Of a stretch of 64,000 nt of DNA, positions 11,588 to 19,858 are shown in pieces. The notes beneath the pieces were generated by a model, which was not told where the DNA came from, made no database searches, and saw nothing but the letters and a program-made list of their open reading frames with translations. The stretch's first letter is position 1. Each line of letters starts with the position of its first letter. The translations under genes and the position numbers were made by a program. Source of the stretch: Euzebya pacifica (lineage in GTDB: Bacteria; Actinomycetota; Nitriliruptoria; Euzebyales; Euzebyaceae); contig NZ_CP031165.1 in NCBI RefSeq assembly GCF_003344865.1, forward strand, positions 4,531,910 to 4,595,909. The letters run 5' to 3'.

Positions 11588-12559
11588 CTAGATGTTGTCG
11601 TCGTCGAAGAGCTCCGAGACCGACTCGTCCTCGAAGATCGCCCGCATGGTGCTGGCGATGATCGGGGCGATGGACAGCTGCACGATCTTGTCGCTGCCGC
11701 AGTGCTCGGGGATCGGCAGGGTCGAGGTGACGACGATCTTCTCGATGACGCTGTCCTCCAGCCGCTGGCAGGCCGGACCCGACAGCAGCGGGTGGGTGGC
11801 GAGTGCGAGGACGCGCTTGGCCCCGCGCTCGGCCAGCGCCTCAGCGGCACCGCACAGGGTGCCGGCCGTGTCGATCATGTCGTCGACCAGCACGACGGTC
11901 TTGCCCTCCACGTCACCGACGACCGCGAGGGTCTTGGCCACGTTGTGGGCGGTGCGGGTCTTGGCGAGGAAGGCGATGCCGGCGTCGGGGACGCGGGACT
12001 GGAACTTCTCCGCAAGGCGCACGCGGCCGGCGTCGGGACTGGCGAAGACGATGTCCTCGTCGGACGGGATGTTCTCGGTGACCCAGTTGACCAGCAGCGG
12101 CAGCGCGGTCAGGTGGTCCAGCGGGTCGTTGAAGAAGCCCTGGATCTGGCCGGTGTGCAGGTCGACGCTGACCACGCGGTCGCAGCCCGCCGCGGTCAGC
12201 AGGTCGGCCAGCAGCTTGGCGGTGATCGGTTCGCGCGACTTGGCCTTCTTGTCCTGGCGGGCGTACCCGTAGAACGGCACCACGGCGGTGATCCGCTTGG
12301 CCGACGCGCGCTTGGCCGCGTCGATCATGATCAGCTGCTCCATGATGTTGGCGTTCACCGGTTCGCAGTGGGTCTGCACGATGAACACGTCGCTGCCGCG
12401 GACGTTCTCCTGCATGCGGCAGTAGATCTCGCCGTTGGCGAAGCGGTGGATGTCGATGTCGCCCAGCTTCATGCCGAGGTGGGCGGCGACGTCCTCGGCA
12501 AGCGCGGTGTACCCCGTGCCCGAGAAGATCTGCATCCGCTTCTTGTTCATGATCTCCAT
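11588..12559 (-). CDS. prs: Ribose-phosphate pyrophosphokinase
   Basis: It makes PRPP from ribose 5-phosphate and ATP for nucleotide, His and Trp synthesis. The 323-residue protein shows the class I features: FANGEIYCRMQENVRGSDVF, YARQDKKAKSREPITAK (ATP loop), SVDLHTGQIQGFF and the PRPP-binding motif VLVDDMIDTAGT. The ATG at 12559 begins MEIMNKKRMQIFSG and has GAGGAG at good spacing. It starts 5 bp after the glmU stop, the common actinobacterial glmU-prs operon. No odd residues seen. Confidence 0.97.
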   Translation of the reverse strand: MEIMNKKRMQIFSGTGYTALAEDVAAHLGMKLGDIDIHRFANGEIYCRMQENVRGSDVFIVQTHCEPVNANIMEQLIMIDAAKRASAKRITAVVPFYGYARQDKKAKSREPITAKLLADLLTAAGCDRVVSVDLHTGQIQGFFNDPLDHLTALPLLVNWVTENIPSDEDIVFASPDAGRVRLAEKFQSRVPDAGIAFLAKTRTAHNVAKTLAVVGDVEGKTVVLVDDMIDTAGTLCGAAEALAERGAKRVLALATHPLLSGPACQRLEDSVIEKIVVTSTLPIPEHCGSDKIVQLSIAPIIASTMRAIFEDESVSELFDDDNI

Positions 12560-12564
12560 GCTGG

Positions 12565-13959
12565 TCACTCCTCGCGCTCGTGGTCGCGCTCGTGACGGGC
12601 GCGACGTCGCGCTGCCCACCCGTCGATGATTCGGGGCTGTGCTCGCTCGACGACCAGCGCATCAGCGGGCACGTCGGTGGTGATGGTCGATCCCGCGCCG
12701 ACGAAGGCGCCGGTTCCGATGTCGATGGGTGCCACCAGCATGCTGTCGCTGCCGACGAACGCCCCGTCACCGATCGTGGTCGTGTGCTTCTCGAAGCCGT
12801 CGTAGTTCACCGTGATGGTACCGGCTCCGAGATTGACCCCCCTGCCCACCTCGGCATCCCCCACGTAGGAGAGGTGGGGGACCTTGGACCCCTCGCCGAT
12901 GTGTGCCTTCTTCATCTCCACGAACCCGCCGGCCTTGCTGCCGCGTTCCAGGACCGTGCCGGTGCGCAGGTGGGTGTAGGGCCCGACGGTCGCCTCGGGC
13001 CCGATGCGGGTCTCCGTGGCGACGGTGTAGGTCACGGTCGCGCCCTCGCCGACGACGGTGTCGACCAGCCGGCTGTGGGGCCCGACGGTGGCGCCCGCGG
13101 CGATGTGTGTTCGGCCTTCCAGCATCGTGCCGGGCAGGACCGTCGCGTCGGCCTCGATGACCACGTCGGCATCGACGTAGGTCGTGGCCGGGTCGACGAT
13201 ACGGACACCGGCCGCCATGTGGCGGGTGAGGATCCGTTGGCGCAGGACGGCCTCGACCTCCGCGAGCTGGGCCATGTCGTTGACGCCGGAGACCTCGTCG
13301 GGGGCGGCCTCGGTGGCCCTGACCCCGCCGTCGCCGGAGAGGGCGGCGACGGTGTCGGTCAGGTACTCCTCCCCCTGGGCGTTGTCGGTCGTCAGCGACG
13401 ACAGCGCGTCGAGGAGGTCAGGGGTGCGGAAGGCGAACATCGCGGTGTTGACCTCGTCGATGGCCCGCTGCGCGTCCGTGGCGTCGCGGTGCTCGACGAT
13501 CGCGCTGACGTTGCCGTCGTCGTCCCGGACGATGCGGCCGTAGCCAGCGGGGTCGTCCAGCCGGGTGGTCAGGACCGACGCTGCGCCGTCACCGCGGTCG
13601 GCTCGCAGCCGGACGAGGGTCTCGGTGGTGATGCCGGGCACGTCGCCGGGCAGCACGAGGACCTCGTCGAGCCCGTCGAGGGCGCCGGCCTCCACGGCCA
13701 TGCGCACGGCGTGGCCGGTGCCGTTCTGGGGCTCCTGCAGCACGGTGACCAGTCCCGGCACGTCCATCGCCTCGGCCGCCGCAGCGACGTCGTCGGCCTG
13801 GTGGCCCACGACCACCACGACCCGGTCGAGGTCGAGCGGCCGAAGGGCTTCCAGGGCCCAGCCGAGGAGTGACCTGCCGGCCACCTCGTGCAGGACCTTG
13901 GCCCGCGAGGACCGCAGCCGCGTGCCCTTGCCCGCGGCAAGCACAACTGCGCCGATCAC
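12565..13959 (-). CDS. glmU: Bifunctional UDP-GlcNAc pyrophosphorylase / glucosamine-1-phosphate acetyltransferase
   Basis: It makes UDP-GlcNAc for peptidoglycan in two steps. The 464-residue protein has the N-terminal nucleotidyltransferase signature VVLAAGKGTRLRSSRAKVLH (residues 5-24), then uridyl-binding QEPQNGTGHAV. The C-terminal left-handed beta-helix of hexapeptide repeats includes GSKAGGFVEMKKAHIGEGSK and GVNLGAGTITVNYDGFEKHT, with the acetyltransferase active-site region VGSDSMLVAPIDIGTG. The length is normal. prs follows 5 bp after its stop and tRNA-Gln lies 33 bp upstream. Confidence 0.97.
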   Translation of the reverse strand: MIGAVVLAAGKGTRLRSSRAKVLHEVAGRSLLGWALEALRPLDLDRVVVVVGHQADDVAAAAEAMDVPGLVTVLQEPQNGTGHAVRMAVEAGALDGLDEVLVLPGDVPGITTETLVRLRADRGDGAASVLTTRLDDPAGYGRIVRDDDGNVSAIVEHRDATDAQRAIDEVNTAMFAFRTPDLLDALSSLTTDNAQGEEYLTDTVAALSGDGGVRATEAAPDEVSGVNDMAQLAEVEAVLRQRILTRHMAAGVRIVDPATTYVDADVVIEADATVLPGTMLEGRTHIAAGATVGPHSRLVDTVVGEGATVTYTVATETRIGPEATVGPYTHLRTGTVLERGSKAGGFVEMKKAHIGEGSKVPHLSYVGDAEVGRGVNLGAGTITVNYDGFEKHTTTIGDGAFVGSDSMLVAPIDIGTGAFVGAGSTITTDVPADALVVERAQPRIIDGWAARRRARHERDHEREE

Positions 13960-13991
13960 GCCCGGATCCCGGGGTTCGACGCGTGTGCGAT

Positions 13992-14065
13992 TGGCTGGGG
14001 GGGAAGGTATCGAACCTTCAACTTCGACTCCAAAGGACGACGTGATGCCATTTCACCACCCCCCA
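13992..14065 (-). tRNA. tRNA-Gln(UUG)
   Basis: A complete cloverleaf can be drawn on the minus strand. The acceptor stem is TGGGGGG/CCCCCCA, D-stem GTGA/TCAC with loop AATGGCA, anticodon loop CTTTGGA (anticodon TTG) and T-arm GAAGG-TTCGATA-CCTTC. Discriminator G fits Gln identity, and the 3' CCA (13992-13994) is encoded. The anticodon stem TCGTC/GTCGA has one T-T mismatch. It sits between ispE (upstream) and glmU (downstream) on the same strand. Confidence 0.95.
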
Positions 14066-14082
14066 AGGCTGGGGCAGTCAGG

Positions 14083-15048
14083 TTAGCAGCGCTGGACGAC
14101 GGGTCCGCCCGAGGGGGACGTGGTGATGAGTACACGGGGGAATCGGCCGGCCACTCGGCGGGCGATCCGTTGGGCTTCCTGGGCGTCGGCGGCGAGCCCG
14201 ACGATGGTGGGTCCGCTGCCCGAGACGACCGCTCCGAGCGCGCCGGCGTCCAGCAACGCCTTGCGATCGGCGGCCAGGCGGGGCAGCAGCACCTCGGCAG
14301 CCGGCTGCAGGTCGTTGTGCAGCGCCGCGCCGAGCGCCTCCGGGTCACCACCGGCAACGGCGGCCAGGACCGCGTCGGGCTCGACCTCCGAGGGGCTGCA
14401 GTAATCGTCCCAGGCCTTGTAGACCGCCGGTGTGGACAGCTCCTCCTCCGCGGCGCAGACGACCCAGTGGAACGCGCCGCGGCACAGGACACGGGCGAAG
14501 CCGGTGCCGGTCCCGGTGGCAAGCGCCGTGCCACCCATGACGGTGAAGGGGACGTCGGCGCCGAGCTCGGCGGCCATGTCCCGCAGCTCGCTGCGCGGGA
14601 TGCCGAGGTCCCACAGCTCGTTGAGCCCGACGAGCGCCGCCGCCGCGTCTGCGGATCCGCCTGCCATGCCGCCGGCGACCGGGATGCGCTTGGCCAGCTC
14701 GAGGCGGGTGCGCACGCCGACGACCGGGTCGTGCTCGTGGACGAGCTCCATCCGGATGCCGCGGGCATCGGCCAGCAGCTGCGCGGCGCGGACGATCAGG
14801 TTGTCGGGACCGGTCGGGACACCCGACCCGGCGTCGTGGGCCAGGCTCAGCTCGGTGCGTCGCCCACCGGCCGGGTGGTTCAGCAGCTCGCTTCGCCCCT
14901 CGATCCGCAGGGTCAGCTGATCGGTGATCGCCACGCTCTGGAAGATCGTGACCAGCTCGTGGTACCCGTCGTCACGGATGCCGCGGACGGCCAGGAACAG
15001 GTTGACCTTGGCGGGGACGCGCACGTTCGTGCAGGGGGCGGATGACAC
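14083..15048 (-). CDS. ispE: 4-diphosphocytidyl-2-C-methyl-D-erythritol kinase
   Basis: The fourth step of the MEP isoprenoid pathway, phosphorylating CDP-ME. It is a GHMP kinase of 321 residues with the N-terminal substrate motif VPAKVNLFLAVRGIRDDGYH, the ATP loop KRIPVAGGMAGGSADAAA, and the C-terminal motif GAVVSGSGPTIVGLA. I chose the GTG at 15048 (VSSAPCTNV), 11 bp after the rsmA stop with AAGGT upstream; the frame remains open far upstream only because it overlaps rsmA. It forms the common actinobacterial tatD-rsmA-ispE operon. Confidence 0.95.
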   Translation of the reverse strand: MSSAPCTNVRVPAKVNLFLAVRGIRDDGYHELVTIFQSVAITDQLTLRIEGRSELLNHPAGGRRTELSLAHDAGSGVPTGPDNLIVRAAQLLADARGIRMELVHEHDPVVGVRTRLELAKRIPVAGGMAGGSADAAAALVGLNELWDLGIPRSELRDMAAELGADVPFTVMGGTALATGTGTGFARVLCRGAFHWVVCAAEEELSTPAVYKAWDDYCSPSEVEPDAVLAAVAGGDPEALGAALHNDLQPAAEVLLPRLAADRKALLDAGALGAVVSGSGPTIVGLAADAQEAQRIARRVAGRFPRVLITTSPSGGPVVQRC

Positions 15049-15059
15049 AGGCGGTGACC

Positions 15060-15905
15060 TTATGCGTGGCCGGCGAGCCGCACCCAATCGCTGGGCTGGA
15101 GCTCCTCGGCACGGGTGGTCAGCGGCATGCCGGCCGCCTCCAGCATCTCGTCGATGTCGGCCGGTCGGCGTCCGTTCACGGCCAGGGCGTTGCGCAGCAG
15201 CTTGCGTCGCTGCCCGAATCCGGCGTCGACCAGCGCCATGACGGGCTCCATGGCGGCCGGGTCCACATCGGGGCGCGGTCGCACGTCGACGGTGACGGAG
15301 TCGACCTTCGGCACCGGGTGGAAGGCCTGCCGGCTGATCGGCCCGGCGATCCGGGCGGTGGCCAGCAGGGCGATCTTGATGCTGACCGCCCCGTGGGCTT
15401 TCTGCCCGGGGGTGGCGACCCACCGCTCCCCCACCTCGCGCTGCACCATCACGTGATACCCGGCCAGGGCCCCCTCGCGCAGGGCCGTCAGCAGGATCGG
15501 GGTGGCGACGTTGTAGGGCAGGTTGGCGACCATGACCGCCGGGTCGTCGCCGATCAGGTCGGCGTAGCTGACCCCCAGCGCGTCGGCGACGTGGATCTCC
15601 ACCGCGGCATCGCCGACGACCTCCGCGAGCGCCCCGGCCAGCCCGTGGTCCAGCTCCACGGCGACCACCCGGGCGCCGGCCTCGACCAGCGCCAGGGTGA
15701 GGCTGCCCAGCCCCGGGCCGACCTCGACGACAAGGTCGCCCGCGCTGACGCCGGCATCCCGCACGATCCGACGCACCGTGTTGGGGTCGGTCACGAAGTT
15801 CTGGCCGCGCGTCTTGGTGGGCCGCAGCCCGTGGCGGTCGAGGATCGCCCGGATCTCCCGACCACCGAGCAGGGCGCGGGTCCCCTCCCCCTCGGGGTCG
15901 GTCAC
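15060..15905 (-). CDS. rsmA: 16S rRNA dimethyladenosine methyltransferase
   Basis: RsmA/KsgA dimethylates two adjacent adenines near the 3' end of 16S rRNA during 30S maturation. The 281-residue protein contains the entry motif TRGQNFVTDPN, SAM motif I VVEVGPGLGSLTLAL, acidic motif AVELDHGLA, catalytic motif IV ANLPYNVATP and the KVDSVTVDV segment. The start is the GTG at 15905, whose GTGA overlaps the tatD TGA, indicating translational coupling. The longer frame upstream runs antisense-like through tatD and does not fit the family. Confidence 0.96.
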   Translation of the reverse strand: MTDPEGEGTRALLGGREIRAILDRHGLRPTKTRGQNFVTDPNTVRRIVRDAGVSAGDLVVEVGPGLGSLTLALVEAGARVVAVELDHGLAGALAEVVGDAAVEIHVADALGVSYADLIGDDPAVMVANLPYNVATPILLTALREGALAGYHVMVQREVGERWVATPGQKAHGAVSIKIALLATARIAGPISRQAFHPVPKVDSVTVDVRPRPDVDPAAMEPVMALVDAGFGQRRKLLRNALAVNGRRPADIDEMLEAAGMPLTTRAEELQPSDWVRLAGHA

Positions 15906-16678
15906 GAGTCGGAGGCCGTGACCGGCAACGCGAAGGCCCTGACGGCGTTCGCGCTGGTCAACGCACCCATCTCCTCGGGTGTGCACCCGTGCATCTGGCC
16001 GAGGAAGGCAGCCGTCACCGCCACCCTCGCCGGTTCGTTGGTCTTGCCGCGGTGCGGATGCGGGGACAGGAACGGCGAGTCGGTCTCGGTCAGCAGCAGG
16101 TCGGTGGGCGCGACGGCGGCTGCTGCCTGCAGGTCCTTGGCGTTCTTGAACGTCACGTTGCCGGCGAAGGACATGAACCACCCCTCGGCCGCGCAGGTCT
16201 CCACCAGGTCGGGCCCGCCGGAGAAGCAGTGGAAGATCACCCGTGGCAGCGGCTTCTCGTCCTGCAGGACTCGCACGATGTCGTCGTGGGCCTCGCGGTC
16301 GTGGATGACCAGGGTGCGGTCGTGGTCCCGGGCGATCCGGATGTGGGCTCGGAAGGACTCTTCCTGGCGAACCCTCGGCGCGCCCTCGCGGAACCAGTCA
16401 AGGCCGGTCTCGCCGACGGCGACCACGGAGGACCGCGATGCCAGCTCCTCGATCCGCTCGAGCACGGCGTCGGTGGCCTCGATGGCGTCGTTGGGGTGGA
16501 TGCCGACGGAGGCCCACACACCGGGGGTGATGGCGGCGATGCGCACGCACTCCGCGGAGGAGGCCAGGTCGGTGCCGACGCAGACCATGGTGTGCACGCC
16601 CGCCTCGCGGGCACGCGCAACGGTCGCCTCGACCCCGTCGGGGGCCATGGTCAGGTGGCAGTGGGTGTCAGTGAACAC
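15902..16678 (-). CDS. tatD: TatD-family metal-dependent deoxyribonuclease
   Basis: A 258-residue TIM-barrel hydrolase. The metal ligands are visible as DTHCHL at the N-terminus, the conserved Glu in VAVGETGLDW, VIHDREAHDD, the His of IFHCFSGG, and TETDSPFLSP near the C-terminus. Family members act as 3'-5' DNases or quality-control hydrolases. The start is GTG at 16678. The gene is upstream of rsmA with a 4-bp GTGA overlap and is divergent from the AbrB-type gene, sharing a 26-bp gap. Confidence 0.95.
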   Translation of the reverse strand: MFTDTHCHLTMAPDGVEATVARAREAGVHTMVCVGTDLASSAECVRIAAITPGVWASVGIHPNDAIEATDAVLERIEELASRSSVVAVGETGLDWFREGAPRVRQEESFRAHIRIARDHDRTLVIHDREAHDDIVRVLQDEKPLPRVIFHCFSGGPDLVETCAAEGWFMSFAGNVTFKNAKDLQAAAAVAPTDLLLTETDSPFLSPHPHRGKTNEPARVAVTAAFLGQMHGCTPEEMGALTSANAVRAFALPVTASDS

Positions 16679-16704
16679 GTGGCTGGAGGGTATCGTGAGC
16701 CGTC

Positions 16705-17004
16705 ATGACCGACGGTGTGGGTGGCGCATCGGGCGACGACGCGACGTCCGACACGAGAGGCGTACGACGCAAGGTGGACCACCTGGGTCGTGTCGTGATC
16801 CCGGCGTCGATGCGCCGTGTGCTGGGCATCGGTGACGGTGACGAGCTCGAGGTCCGGCTGGACGGCGAGGTCCTGCGGATGCGCAAGCCCCGCGAGGCGT
16901 GCGCCTTCTGTGGCACCCGCGAGGACCTGACCGAGGTGCTGGAGCATCCCGTCTGCTGGTCGTGCGTCGCGGCGGTCCGTGCACGTGGAAGGGAGGGACG
17001 ATGA
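16705..17004 (+). CDS. AbrB/SpoVT-type regulator with C-terminal zinc ribbon
   Basis: A 99-residue DNA-binding protein. Residues 20-55 form a SpoVT/AbrB swapped-hairpin domain (RRKVDHLGRVVIPASMRRVL, GDGDELEVRL). The C-terminal part carries two Cys pairs, CAFC and CWSC, separated by a helix, which look like a zinc ribbon. This AbrB plus Cys-pair layout occurs in Bacillus AbrB/SpoVT relatives as transition-state regulators; the target here is unknown. Its stop overlaps the start of a tiny membrane protein (ATGA at 17001), so the two are translationally coupled. Confidence 0.85.
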   Translation: MTDGVGGASGDDATSDTRGVRRKVDHLGRVVIPASMRRVLGIGDGDELEVRLDGEVLRMRKPREACAFCGTREDLTEVLEHPVCWSCVAAVRARGREGR

Positions 17005-17099
17005 ACCAGAAACCATGGGTCCGAGCCGTTGTGCTGCTCGTGCTGCTCGGCATGATCGCCGCGCTGCTGGCGGTGGCCGTGCTGCCCTCCGGCGCGTGA
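17001..17099 (+). CDS. 32-residue single-span membrane protein
   Basis: Too short for most gene finders. The reading frame MNQKPWVRAVVLLVLLGMIA continues to ALLAVAVLPSGA and stops at TGA 17097-17099. It is a short basic head followed by one long hydrophobic helix. The ATG overlaps the AbrB-type stop in an ATGA, with GGGAGGGA as a ribosome site in the upstream gene. No family is recognised; the coupling suggests a function with the regulator, perhaps membrane sequestration, but that is guesswork. Confidence 0.6.
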   Translation: MNQKPWVRAVVLLVLLGMIAALLAVAVLPSGA

Positions 17100-17218
17100 G
17101 GCTGTCCCACATCTGACGGTTGCAGAACGGGGGCCCGACGGACGCGCACGAGGGTTCGGGGAGTGGTAGACCACCACCCGTGCCGGGATGTCCGGCGAGC
17201 ACTCATCCCGGAGGGGAC

Positions 17219-18055
17219 ATGACCACCATCACCCGGACAGGGGCCGCACTGCTGGCCCTCGCGTTCTTCCTCGCGGCGTGCGGCGGCGACGACGCCCCGG
17301 TCGCGGACCTGACCGCCACGACGGAGCCAGCGGAGGACGAGGAACCCACGGTGCCGCCCGCACCGCCGGCACCCACCACCGAGGAGGAGGCGTCCGGCGT
17401 CAAGGACGCACCCACCATCGAGGCGACGATCCCGCCGGCGCCGACGCCTGCCCCCGCCCCGACGGCAACCCCCGTGCCCGTCCCTGCCGCGCCGGCGCCC
17501 CCGCCCGCCCCGGCGGTGAGCGACGCGATGGATCAGTTCGGTGACGACATGGGTGCCGGGGGTGCGGCGAGCTACGACAGCTACGTGACCATCACCGACG
17601 ACACCGGAGCCATCCAGCTGGACGTCCCGGCGGAGTGGACCGACATCGACGGTCGTCCCTACACCGACGACCAGGGCCGGCAGCTGTTCGACGTCCGCGC
17701 CTCCCCGGACCTGCAGGGCTACCTCGACACCTGGGACGTGCCCGCCGTGATCGTGACCGCCTCGCGCGAGGTGGCGCAGACCGAGAACGAGGTGACGCTG
17801 CTCGACGAGCTGGTCGGGCCGTTCTCGGAGGCCTGCACCTACCTCGGCCGTGAGCCCTACGACGACGGCCTCTACGTCGGCCAGGTCGACGTGTTCGACG
17901 CCTGCGGTGGCACGCAGACCGGCTACATCATCCTCGGCGCCGTGCCCTCCTCCCGTGCCTTCGTCATCCGCGTGCAGGTGCAGGTGGTGCAGGAACGCGA
18001 CATCGAGGCGCTGATCCAGGCGCTCAACACCTTCGTCATCGTCGGCGACGTCTAG
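17219..18055 (+). CDS. Lipoprotein of unknown function with Pro/Thr/Ala linker
   Basis: A 278-residue secreted lipoprotein. The signal peptide is MTTITRTGAALLALAFFLAA with lipobox LAAC. A low-complexity Pro/Ala/Thr/Glu linker follows to about residue 125, probably crossing the cell wall, then a globular domain of about 150 residues beginning YDSYVTITDDTGAIQLDVPA. The domain has two Cys (SEACTYLG, FDACGGTQ) that could form a disulfide. I do not recognise the domain; its start resembles stress- or serine-protease-associated actinobacterial domains of similar size. GGAGGGG precedes the ATG at 17219. Confidence 0.8.
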   Translation: MTTITRTGAALLALAFFLAACGGDDAPVADLTATTEPAEDEEPTVPPAPPAPTTEEEASGVKDAPTIEATIPPAPTPAPAPTATPVPVPAAPAPPPAPAVSDAMDQFGDDMGAGGAASYDSYVTITDDTGAIQLDVPAEWTDIDGRPYTDDQGRQLFDVRASPDLQGYLDTWDVPAVIVTASREVAQTENEVTLLDELVGPFSEACTYLGREPYDDGLYVGQVDVFDACGGTQTGYIILGAVPSSRAFVIRVQVQVVQERDIEALIQALNTFVIVGDV

Positions 18056-18097
18056 GGTCGAGGCGACCCCGACCGGCCCCCACGAGGTGACCTGCCA

Positions 18098-19201
18098 GTG
18101 AGCTTCCCGCCCGACCGCATCCTGCTCGGCCCCGGCCCGTCCGACGTGCACCCTGCGGTGCTGGAGTCGTTGGGGCGTCCGCTCCTGGGGCACCTCGACC
18201 CGGCGTTCCTGCCCATCCTGGACGAGGTGGTGGCCGACCTCCGGACGGCCTTCCGGACCGACAACGCGGCGACCCTGCCGATCAGCGGGACCGGCAGCGC
18301 CGGGCTCGAGGCGGCGATGGTCAACCTGATCGAACCCGGCGACCCCGTCGTCGTCGGCGTCAACGGCGTGTTCGGCGGGCGGCTGGCCGAGGTGGCGCGT
18401 CGGGCGGGTGCCGACGTGCACACCGTCGAACGCGACTGGGGACGCATCATCGAGCCGGAGGCCTTCCTGGACGCCTGCCGGACCCACGACGCACGGGTCG
18501 CGGCGATCGTGCACGCCGAGACCTCCACCGGCGTGGCCCAGCCGGTGGCCGACATCGGGGCGGCGCTGGGCGACACCGACACGCTGTTCGTGCTCGACAC
18601 CGTCACCAGCCTCGGCGGCATCCCCGTGGAGATCGACCAGTGGCAGGTCGACGCGGCCTACTCGGGCACACAGAAGTGCCTGAGCGTCCCGCCGGGCCTG
18701 TCCCCCGTCACGTTCAGCGACAAGGCCGTGGCCAAGCTGAAGGGCCGCTCGACCCCGGTGCAGTCCTGGTACCTGGACCTGTCGCTGATCCTGGCCTATG
18801 TCGACGGCGCCGGTGGCCGGACCTATCACCACACCGCCCCGATCTCGATGCTCTACGGCCTGCACCGCGGGTTGAAGCTGCTGCTGGAGGAGGGGCTGGA
18901 GGCCCGCTGGGCACGCCACGCACGGCTCGGCGGGATGCTGCAGGACGGGCTGGTCGAGATGGGTCTGCCCCTGCTCGCCCAGGAGGGCCACCGCCTGCCC
19001 CAGCTGACGACCGTCGGGTTGCCCGACGGGGTGGAGGAAGCCAAGCTGCGACGCCAGCTGCTGGACGAGCACGGCATCGAGGTCGGGGGCGGTCTCGGCC
19101 AGTTCGCCGGCCGCGCCTGGCGGATCGGCCTGATGGGCCACTCCGCCAGCGAGCGCAACGTCCGGCTGGTCCTGGCAGCGATCGCCGACCTGCTGGGCTG
19201 A
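18098..19201 (+). CDS. Class V PLP-dependent aminotransferase (alanine-glyoxylate type)
   Basis: A 367-residue aminotransferase. It starts with the family pattern ILLGPGPSDVHPAVLESLG and LGHLDPAF, has GTGSAGLEAAM for the cofactor phosphate, DTVTSLGGIPVEID for the pyridine-ring Asp, and the Schiff-base lysine in YSGTQKCLSVPPG. The closest families are alanine-glyoxylate and serine-pyruvate aminotransferases of glyoxylate or glycine metabolism; the exact substrate is not readable. It lies 42 bp after the lipoprotein gene and is convergent with the ArsR-like gene. Confidence 0.92.
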   Translation: MSFPPDRILLGPGPSDVHPAVLESLGRPLLGHLDPAFLPILDEVVADLRTAFRTDNAATLPISGTGSAGLEAAMVNLIEPGDPVVVGVNGVFGGRLAEVARRAGADVHTVERDWGRIIEPEAFLDACRTHDARVAAIVHAETSTGVAQPVADIGAALGDTDTLFVLDTVTSLGGIPVEIDQWQVDAAYSGTQKCLSVPPGLSPVTFSDKAVAKLKGRSTPVQSWYLDLSLILAYVDGAGGRTYHHTAPISMLYGLHRGLKLLLEEGLEARWARHARLGGMLQDGLVEMGLPLLAQEGHRLPQLTTVGLPDGVEEAKLRRQLLDEHGIEVGGGLGQFAGRAWRIGLMGHSASERNVRLVLAAIADLLG

Positions 19202-19244
19202 CACCCCTTCGTCCTGCCCCCTCAGCCCTGCTCGTCGGCGCTGC

Positions 19245-19778
19245 TCAGCCGTCGGGCAGCAGCACCGTGTAGAGCAGTCGTCGACGACGCTCGGGCGTGG
19301 ACGGATTGTCCAGGGCTCGACCGACGACGGCACGCAGCTGCTGCACCATCGTGTCCAGCTCGTCGTCGGTGAGCCACATCGGTGCCACGCGGTAGCCGAT
19401 GCCGGCGGCGGACGCGTCGACCCCGTCCGGACCGTCCGCACGTTCCACCGCGCGGCCGAAGCTGGCCAGCATGGTCGCGAGGTAGACGTGGAACCGCTGC
19501 GCATGCTCCTCGGCCGACAGCCCAGCCAGGTCCGCAGCGTCCAGCGAGACCGCGTCCTCCACCACGCCGTAGGTCCGCTCGGTCACCCCACGGACCGGCC
19601 GTTCGGCCACGACGGCGAGCATGCCGCCCTCAACGAGCGCAGCGACGTGTCGGTAGAGCGTTGCCTGGGGCACGTCGCCGAGGGCATCCACCAGCTGCTG
19701 GGGCGTCATCTCCTGCCCGAGCAACGCCTGGACCACCCGCAGGCGGACGGGGTGCAGCAGCAGGTCGACCTTCGTCAC
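19245..19778 (-). CDS. ArsR/HTH-20-type transcriptional regulator
   Basis: A 177-residue regulator. The N-terminal winged helix begins LLLHPVRLRVVQALL and its recognition part is VPQATLYRHVAALVEGGML. The remaining 110 residues are a helical effector or dimerisation region without obvious Cys metal ligands. It is divergent from an alpha/beta hydrolase gene, and the 80-bp gap holds a 24-bp near-perfect palindrome (19808-19831) that is probably its operator. It most likely represses itself and the hydrolase. Confidence 0.88.
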   Translation of the reverse strand: MTKVDLLLHPVRLRVVQALLGQEMTPQQLVDALGDVPQATLYRHVAALVEGGMLAVVAERPVRGVTERTYGVVEDAVSLDAADLAGLSAEEHAQRFHVYLATMLASFGRAVERADGPDGVDASAAGIGYRVAPMWLTDDELDTMVQQLRAVVGRALDNPSTPERRRRLLYTVLLPDG

Positions 19779-19807
19779 CGGGTCTGCCCTTCCACATCCA
19801 TGACCGG

Positions 19808-19831
19808 AATGTTATCATCAATGAGAACATT
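19808..19831. promoter_or_regulatory. Palindromic operator between regulator and hydrolase
   Basis: The arms AATGTT and AACATT enclose TCAT and ATGA in mirror order around a central CA, giving a 24-bp inverted repeat with one mismatched pair. It is strikingly AT-rich for this genome and lies in the middle of the divergent intergenic gap, as expected for an operator controlling both genes. Confidence 0.75.
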
Positions 19832-19858
19832 GTCTCACCCACCTCGAGGACTCCCGTC

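Noticed and set aside
8601-11591. A 996-residue plus-strand frame opposite pth and rplY
   Set aside because: Same reason: antisense of well-defined genes, no domain, biased composition.
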